Of a DNA stretch of 64,000 nt, positions 59,482 through 64,000 are shown in pieces. A program made the translations under genes and the position numbers. Numbering within the stretch: the stretch's first letter is position 1; the number at the start of each line of letters is the position of its first letter. The DNA is from a bacterium OL-1 (GTDB lineage: Bacteria; Actinomycetota; Coriobacteriia; Coriobacteriales; Atopobiaceae): positions 430,429-494,428 of the forward strand of contig LM994627.1 of the NCBI GenBank assembly GCA_000752675.2, given 5' to 3'. The notes under the pieces are model-generated. The model saw only the letters and a program-made list of their open reading frames with translations, did no database searches and was not told the DNA's origin.

Positions 59482-60212
59482 TTGCCCTCCCCCTCGACAT
59501 AGGGATCGTCCACGATGAGGATGCGGTGGCAATAGGGGCACTCGGCAACGTCGTCACCGTGCGTGAGCTCGTGGAACGAGGCGGGCTGGAGCTTCACGCG
59601 GCACACCGAGGGGACGTTGCCCACGAGCTTCTCAACAGCCAGGCCCTTGAAGCGCTTGCGGGCAGCCTCGTAGTCGCCTAGGTGCTTGGCAGAGATCTGC
59701 GCGGCCAAGCTCTTGCGCTCCGCGTCGAGCTGGACGATCTTGCTCCTAATCTGGGCGCTGTCCGTCTCAAACGACTTCTTCTGTGCGGCCTCCTCCTCGT
59801 CGAGGCGCTCAAGCGTGAGCTTGGCATTGCTCTCGGCGCGCTTGGCCTTCTCGAGGTCCTCGTCGAGCTGCGCGCGGGTGTGCTCGAGCTTCTCGACTTT
59901 CTTGGCAAGCCCCGTGAGGTGCGCCTCGTAGTCCTGGATCTGACGATAGCCGGGGCTTCCCGATGCGACCTCGGCCTTGACCTCCTCGGTGCGCGCACGG
60001 TAGTGCTCAAGGTCCTCCTGGTTCTCGGCCACAAAGGTCTCCAGGTCCTTACGCTGGGCGAAGATCTTGGTCTGCTCGCTCTGCACCTTGCGGCGCGCGC
60101 GGGCGATGGCCTGCATCTTCTTCTGCTGGGGCATGGCTGCCAGTGTGGACGCCATGCGAAGCATGTCGAGATCAATCTCTTGGAGCCTGAGGAGCGCCTG
60201 TGCTTCTGTCAT
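59478..60212 (-). CDS. Coiled-coil zinc-ribbon protein (DUF164, CT398-like)
   Basis: A 244-residue protein, nearly all alpha-helical coiled coil (about 5-175), with a C-terminal zinc-ribbon-like end. The family usually has two CxxC pairs. Here the second is intact (CPYCHRIL), but the first is reduced to a single Cys (SVCRVKLQP), so zinc binding may be weak or use another ligand. The family's role is unclear; it has been linked to RNA or flagellar functions elsewhere. It overlaps coaBC by four bases. Confidence 0.82.
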   Translation of the reverse strand: MTEAQALLRLQEIDLDMLRMASTLAAMPQQKKMQAIARARRKVQSEQTKIFAQRKDLETFVAENQEDLEHYRARTEEVKAEVASGSPGYRQIQDYEAHLTGLAKKVEKLEHTRAQLDEDLEKAKRAESNAKLTLERLDEEEAAQKKSFETDSAQIRSKIVQLDAERKSLAAQISAKHLGDYEAARKRFKGLAVEKLVGNVPSVCRVKLQPASFHELTHGDDVAECPYCHRILIVDDPYVEGEGK

Positions 60213-60244
60213 GGGGCTCTCACCTTCCTTGGTGGGTGTGCGTT

Positions 60245-61435
60245 CTACTGATGACGTGCCTTTGTCTGCTTGACGAGCGAGATGAGCTCTGCGGCAAAGG
60301 TCTCGAGGTCCTCCTCGGCAACGCGCTCGTCAAACGAGATGCGAAGAGAGCCAAGGGCCTGGTCGCGGCCTATGCCCATGGACGTGAGCACGTGGCTTGC
60401 GTCAAGGGAACCGGACGAGCAGGCAGAGCCAGCCGAAACCGCATAGCCGCGCTCGTCAAGGCCAAGCACGAGAGATTGCGAGTCAAGGCCCGGGACCATG
60501 ACGCTCACCATGCCGGGAAGGCGTTGCTCGTCGACTGTCGTCGTGGTTGTGGGAACGATGCCCGTGCCCTCCGCGCAGATGCGCTGGTAGAGCTTCTCGG
60601 CGAGGGCCGCCACCTGCGGGCGCACGGTCTCGATGGAGCCGCAGCAGGCACGCGCGACCGCAGCAAAGGCAAGCGTGCCGCGAACGTCCTGCGTTCCCGC
60701 ACGCCTGCCGGACTCCTGGCCGCCGCCAAAGGATTGCGGGGCCAGCGGCACACGACCGCGAACGAGAAGCGCGCCCACCCCCACGGGGCCACCGAGCTTG
60801 TGGGCTGCAAGGCTCACGGCATCTGCCTGCGAAATGTCGAGGGGAATGCGGCCAAACGCCTGCACTGCATCGGTATGGAAGAGCGCTCCGGCAGCATGGG
60901 CCGCTGCGGCAAGCTCTGACACGGGCTGGACCACGCCCGTCTCGTTGTTGGCGCTCATGACCGAGACAAGCGCGCAGTCGGGACCAAGCGCGTCCTCCAG
61001 CGCAGCGCGGGAAACCACGCCATCCCGACCCGGCTTTACGAGCGTCACCTCGAAGCCACGGTCACGGAGTACCCCCGTAACGTCCAGCTCAGAGTCGTGC
61101 TCGATGGCGGAGAGAACCACACGCGTGCGCTTGCGATCGCGTTGGCGGGCGCCGCGCGACAGGCCGAGAAGTGCCAGATTGTTGGACTCGGTGCCGCCTG
61201 ACGTGAATATCACGTCCGACGGCCTAAAGCCACCGCCCACGCACCGGGCGATGTCTCGCCGCGCGCCGTCAAGGGCACGGGCCGCCTCGCGACCGGGCGT
61301 ATGGAGCGAGTTGGGGTTGGCGCCCGCTATGGGCGACTCCTCGTAGGCCCGCTCGGCGGCAAGGGACTCCCTGCGCTCGGGAGCACTGGCGGCGTAGTCA
61401 AGGTATACGGTTGTGCGGGCGGTCACGCTTCTCAC
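60245..61435 (-). CDS. Cysteine desulfurase (NifS/IscS-like)
   Basis: A 396-residue PLP enzyme that takes sulfur from cysteine for Fe-S clusters and thiolated tRNA. The PLP lysine is in SLAAHKLGGPVG, the His in SAIEHDSELD, the Asp-Gln in HTDAVQAFG, and the catalytic Cys in SAGSACSSGSLDASHVL. The long loop with CSSG is IscS/NifS type rather than SufS. GTG 61435 overlaps the rpe stop (GTGA). No IscU-like scaffold gene is adjacent. Confidence 0.92.
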   Translation of the reverse strand: MRSVTARTTVYLDYAASAPERRESLAAERAYEESPIAGANPNSLHTPGREAARALDGARRDIARCVGGGFRPSDVIFTSGGTESNNLALLGLSRGARQRDRKRTRVVLSAIEHDSELDVTGVLRDRGFEVTLVKPGRDGVVSRAALEDALGPDCALVSVMSANNETGVVQPVSELAAAAHAAGALFHTDAVQAFGRIPLDISQADAVSLAAHKLGGPVGVGALLVRGRVPLAPQSFGGGQESGRRAGTQDVRGTLAFAAVARACCGSIETVRPQVAALAEKLYQRICAEGTGIVPTTTTTVDEQRLPGMVSVMVPGLDSQSLVLGLDERGYAVSAGSACSSGSLDASHVLTSMGIGRDQALGSLRISFDERVAEEDLETFAAELISLVKQTKARHQ

Positions 61436-62112
61436 GCTCTCCTCGTGAGACCGGCCTCGCCGGCCTCGGTAATCTTGCGGATGGCCTCGGCGCGGTTTTC
61501 CTTGCCAAAGACGGCGCTGCCAGCAACGAGCAGGCGCGCGCCAGCGGCACAGACGTCAGCGGCGTTCGCGGGCGAGATGCCGCCGTCAACTTCAATGATG
61601 GGGTTCACATGGCGCTCTGCGCACATGGCCTTAACCTGGCAAATTTTGCGAAGCGATCCGGGGATGAACTTCTGGCCGCCAAAGCCGGGGTTCACGGTCA
61701 TCACGAGCACCAGGTCCACGTCCTCGATAATGGCGTCGAGGGCAGAGACGGGCGTGCCAGGGTTGATGGCAATGCCAGCCTTGGCGCCCTTCTCGCGGAT
61801 GAGGTTGGCAAGGCGGTTGGCGTGCGCCGTGGCTTCATAGTGGAAGGTCACGATATCTGCCCCGGCGGAGAGGTACTCGGGAACCATCTGGTCGGGGTTC
61901 GAAATCATGAGGTGGGCGTCGACGGGCGTCTGGGTGGCCGCCTTCACCGCGGAAAGGACGCCAGGTCCAAAGGTGAGGTTAGGCACAAAATGGCCGTCCA
62001 TTGCATCGAAGTGCACGTAGCCCGCGCCCTCAATGGTGGCAAGCTCATCTGCAAGGTGGCCAAGGTCAGCCGAAAGGATGGAGGGTGCCACCTGCACGTT
62101 ATTCTCTAGCAT
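61432..62112 (-). CDS. rpe: Ribulose-phosphate 3-epimerase
   Basis: A 226-residue TIM-barrel enzyme interconverting ribulose-5-phosphate and xylulose-5-phosphate. Motifs are APSILSADLGHL, HFDAMDGHFVPN (metal His and catalytic Asp), DAHLMISNPD, MTVNPGFGGQKF and EVDGGI. AAGGAG lies before the ATG, which overlaps the gpsA stop by seven bases. It is intact and of normal length. Confidence 0.96.
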   Translation of the reverse strand: MLENNVQVAPSILSADLGHLADELATIEGAGYVHFDAMDGHFVPNLTFGPGVLSAVKAATQTPVDAHLMISNPDQMVPEYLSAGADIVTFHYEATAHANRLANLIREKGAKAGIAINPGTPVSALDAIIEDVDLVLVMTVNPGFGGQKFIPGSLRKICQVKAMCAERHVNPIIEVDGGISPANAADVCAAGARLLVAGSAVFGKENRAEAIRKITEAGEAGLTRRA

Positions 62113-63146
62113 TGATTCTCCTTTGATGCTTGCTCTCGCTCTTCCATACCATAGAACTCCGTGCGGGGCGCACGGGTGAGAAGTCCTTCCATCGCGTCAT
62201 CTATGGGCCTACCCTCGAAGAGTACGGAGTGTACGGCAGCCGTGATGGGTACCTCGATGCCGCGCTCTTGCGCAAGCTCGAGGACCGAGACAGAGGCGGG
62301 AACGCCCTCGACCACCATGTGCGTGCGCGTCTGGTAGGACTCGAGCGTCTCGCCTGCCACGAGCGCGCGGCCAAAACTCCTGTTGCGCGAGTGCTCTGAG
62401 GTGCAGGTGACCACAAGGTCGCCCATACCGGCAAGGCCCATGCACGTCATGGGGTTGCCACCCAGGGCCGCCACAACACGACCAATCTCGGCGATGCCAC
62501 GGGTCATGAGGACTGCCAGGGTGTTGTCCCCCATCCCCATGCCGCTTGCAATGCCGCATGCGATGGCCACCACGTTCTTGACAGCACCGCAGCACTCGAC
62601 GCCTCGGACATCATCGCTCACGTAAGCCCTAAAGGTGGGTCCAGCAAGGATGCCCTGGAAGTAGGCAGCGGTGTCTGCGTCCTCAGAGGCAACGACTGCC
62701 GCCGAGACCATGCCTCGGCAGATTTCCTCCGCATGGTTTGGGCCCGAGAGTGCGGCGACGCGAGCGGGGTTACCCAGCTCCTGAGCCGCTACTTCGTGCA
62801 TGAGGAGGTGAGTACCGCACTCCATGCCCTTGGAAAGGACGAGCACACGTACGTCCTTTCCAAGGTGGGGTGCCAGGTTGCGACAGGTCTCGCGCAGAAA
62901 GGCAGAAGGGGTGGCCAGAACCGCAGCATCGACATCGAGTGCAGCCAGGGCAAGGTCGCTTGTGGCGCTCACATTTGCAGCCAGCGTGTAGTCCGGAAGG
63001 TGATTGGGGTTCCTGCGGTCACGGTTCATGGCATTGGCGGCCTGAGACGAACGTGCCCACAGCACGACCTCGTTAACGGCAGGCGCAACGAGGCCCGTCA
63101 TCGCCGTGCCCCAGGAGCCTGCGCCTATGACGGCAACGCGGCTCAC
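62106..63146 (-). CDS. gpsA: Glycerol-3-phosphate dehydrogenase [NAD(P)+]
   Basis: A 346-residue enzyme making glycerol-3-phosphate for phospholipids. The Rossmann motif VAVIGAGSWGTAM is at residues 4-16, the KGME motif follows LVLSKGMECGT, the GPNHAEEI motif is present, and the catalytic lysine is in CGAVKNVVAIACGI. GTG 63146 lies within the plsY stop (GTGA), with GAGGAGGG upstream. plsY uses its product. Confidence 0.96.
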   Translation of the reverse strand: MSRVAVIGAGSWGTAMTGLVAPAVNEVVLWARSSQAANAMNRDRRNPNHLPDYTLAANVSATSDLALAALDVDAAVLATPSAFLRETCRNLAPHLGKDVRVLVLSKGMECGTHLLMHEVAAQELGNPARVAALSGPNHAEEICRGMVSAAVVASEDADTAAYFQGILAGPTFRAYVSDDVRGVECCGAVKNVVAIACGIASGMGMGDNTLAVLMTRGIAEIGRVVAALGGNPMTCMGLAGMGDLVVTCTSEHSRNRSFGRALVAGETLESYQTRTHMVVEGVPASVSVLELAQERGIEVPITAAVHSVLFEGRPIDDAMEGLLTRAPRTEFYGMEEREQASKENQC

Positions 63147-63799
63147 TTTGACTTTCCCTCCTCGTGGTGGAACGAGAAGCGCTTCTCCTCGTGGTGCGCG
63201 AGCTTGCGGATGTTCTCGCGGTGCGCCCACACGACGCAGGCGGCTACGATGACCATGGGCAGCACGGCAACCGGGCTGTACCCTAGGACGGCCGTCCAGA
63301 TGGGAAGCGAGACTGCCGCACACGAGCTGCCCAGCGAGACAAAGCGCGTGGGAACGGCAAAGACAAGGAAGACCGCAAGAAGCCCAAAGGCGATGCGCGG
63401 GTCTAGACCCAGTGCCGCACCAAAGCCAACCGAGATGCCCTTGCCGCCATGAAACCCAAGGTAGGGCGAAAAGACGTGACCAAGCACGCATGCCGCGTAG
63501 ACGCAGGTGAGGGCCCAGTCAAATGGCTGCCCGGGACCAAACGCCTTTGCCTCTGCGAAACTTGAGAACGCAAAGGTGGCAAGCCCGGTGCAGAGCCAGC
63601 CCTTGCCGGCGTCAAGAAGAAGGGTGAGACCTGCAGCCCAGGCACCCACGGATCGCCCCACATTGGTGGCGCCAATGTTTCCCGACCCAGTGTGTCGAAC
63701 GTCAACGCCCTTAGACCGAGCGATGAGCATGCCAAACGGGATGCCGCAGACAAAGTAGGCAATGGCGCATGCGATGAGCGTAGGTATGACGAGTCTCAC
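63143..63799 (-). CDS. plsY: Glycerol-3-phosphate acyltransferase PlsY
   Basis: A 218-residue membrane enzyme that acylates glycerol-3-phosphate with acyl-phosphate. The three motifs are visible: SGNIGATNVGR (motif 1, near residues 38-48), FHGGKGISVGFG (motif 2) and VWAHRENIRKL (motif 3). About six membrane helices. A His/Glu-rich tail ends the protein. GTG 63799 overlaps the der stop by four bases (GTGA), and gpsA follows by the same kind of overlap. Confidence 0.95.
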   Translation of the reverse strand: MRLVIPTLIACAIAYFVCGIPFGMLIARSKGVDVRHTGSGNIGATNVGRSVGAWAAGLTLLLDAGKGWLCTGLATFAFSSFAEAKAFGPGQPFDWALTCVYAACVLGHVFSPYLGFHGGKGISVGFGAALGLDPRIAFGLLAVFLVFAVPTRFVSLGSSCAAVSLPIWTAVLGYSPVAVLPMVIVAACVVWAHRENIRKLAHHEEKRFSFHHEEGKSK

Positions 63800-64000
63800 T
63801 TGTCCCCCTCAGACTTCTTGCGGAAGCGCAGACGGATCGGCGTGCCCACGAGATCGAACCTCTCACGAAGGCGGTTCTCGAAAAAGCGCTTGTAGTTGTC
63901 ATCCACGAGGTCCGGCGCATTGCACCACACGGTGATGACCGGAGGCTTTGAGCCGGTCTGGGTGGCGTACTGCATCTTGAGGCGTCGGCCCTTGTCAGAG
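63796..64000 (-). CDS. der: GTPase Der (EngA), C-terminal fragment
   Basis: The last 67 residues of Der are encoded up to the window edge. They read GRRLKMQYATQTGSKPPVITVW, FFENRLRERFDLVGTPIRLRF and RKKSEGDK, the KH-like domain that ends this ribosome-assembly GTPase. The two GTPase domains lie outside the window. The order der-plsY-gpsA is common in Gram-positive bacteria and actinomycetes. Confidence 0.9.
   Translation of the reverse strand, partial: SDKGRRLKMQYATQTGSKPPVITVWCNAPDLVDDNYKRFFENRLRERFDLVGTPIRLRFRKKSEGDK

Overview
The window is a contiguous, gene-dense, high-GC bacterial chromosome segment with no rRNA, tRNA, phage, insertion sequence or plasmid genes. It looks like an actinomycete of class Coriobacteriia, probably an Olsenella/Atopobium-type anaerobe (inference). 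The reasons are an RNase Y, SpoVS, MiaB, MiaA, HflX gene run in a high-GC genome, a GarA-like FHA gene directly followed by an FtsR-like MerR gene (an actinobacterial pair), LexA boxes of the Gram-positive/actinobacterial type, and anaerobe-type flavin and Fe-S enzymes.

Layout. 1-6217 (+): 3' end of rny, a stand-alone GHKL ATPase, spoVS, miaB, miaA and hflX, the last four tightly packed. 6220-9364: an SOS and nucleotide block, with lexA (plus a DUF1624 membrane acyltransferase) divergent from a YneA-like LysM protein, then nrdR and dut. 9453-14336 (+): two NCS2 nucleobase permeases, a thioredoxin reductase and a membrane-anchored hypothetical protein. 14383-24075 (-): a CLC chloride/proton exchanger, an NlpC/P60 hydrolase, then the series pgsA, dacA, GcvT-like, ridA, garA-like, ftsR-like, apt, and an M20 peptidase. 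24245-27002: a DUF1292 protein and the serC-serA serine operon. 27247-31878 (+): a HAD phosphatase, an Fe-S old-yellow-enzyme family reductase and the two subunits of an aconitase X dehydratase. 32065-36424: recQ, a MATE exporter and an alanyl-tRNA editing protein. 36455-41261 (-): a LysR regulator, an amidohydrolase, an APC permease and a HAD phosphatase. 41477-46195: hypA, a 968-residue Fe-S flavoprotein and hypB, then a divergent HD-domain gene interrupted by one in-frame TGA. 46211-51582: a C39-like peptidase, a thioesterase, an isochorismatase-like hydrolase, a small Cys-rich protein and a three-gene glycerol-3-phosphate dehydrogenase type operon. 51841-57386 (-): a heterodimeric ABC exporter and an ABC-F protein. 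57386-64000 (-): a translationally coupled housekeeping series der, plsY, gpsA, rpe, cysteine desulfurase, zinc-ribbon protein, coaBC, nfo.

The best leads outside ordinary annotation are: (1) three 25-nt stem-loops at 31905-32051 with an exact 61-nt period, a shared loop end and compensatory stem changes; (2) the in-frame TGA in an otherwise intact HD-domain gene behind a structured leader; (3) the hypA, Fe-S flavoprotein, hypB cluster with no hydrogenase genes nearby; (4) the ene-reductase plus aconitase X operon; (5) a 79-bp near-perfect inverted-repeat element at 41316-41394; (6) the lexA/LysM SOS switch with three LexA boxes; and (7) a 19-bp palindrome covering the nrdR ribosome-binding site. 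Start codons were chosen by eye from Shine-Dalgarno placement and family N-termini. No database search was possible, so family calls rest on recognised motifs.
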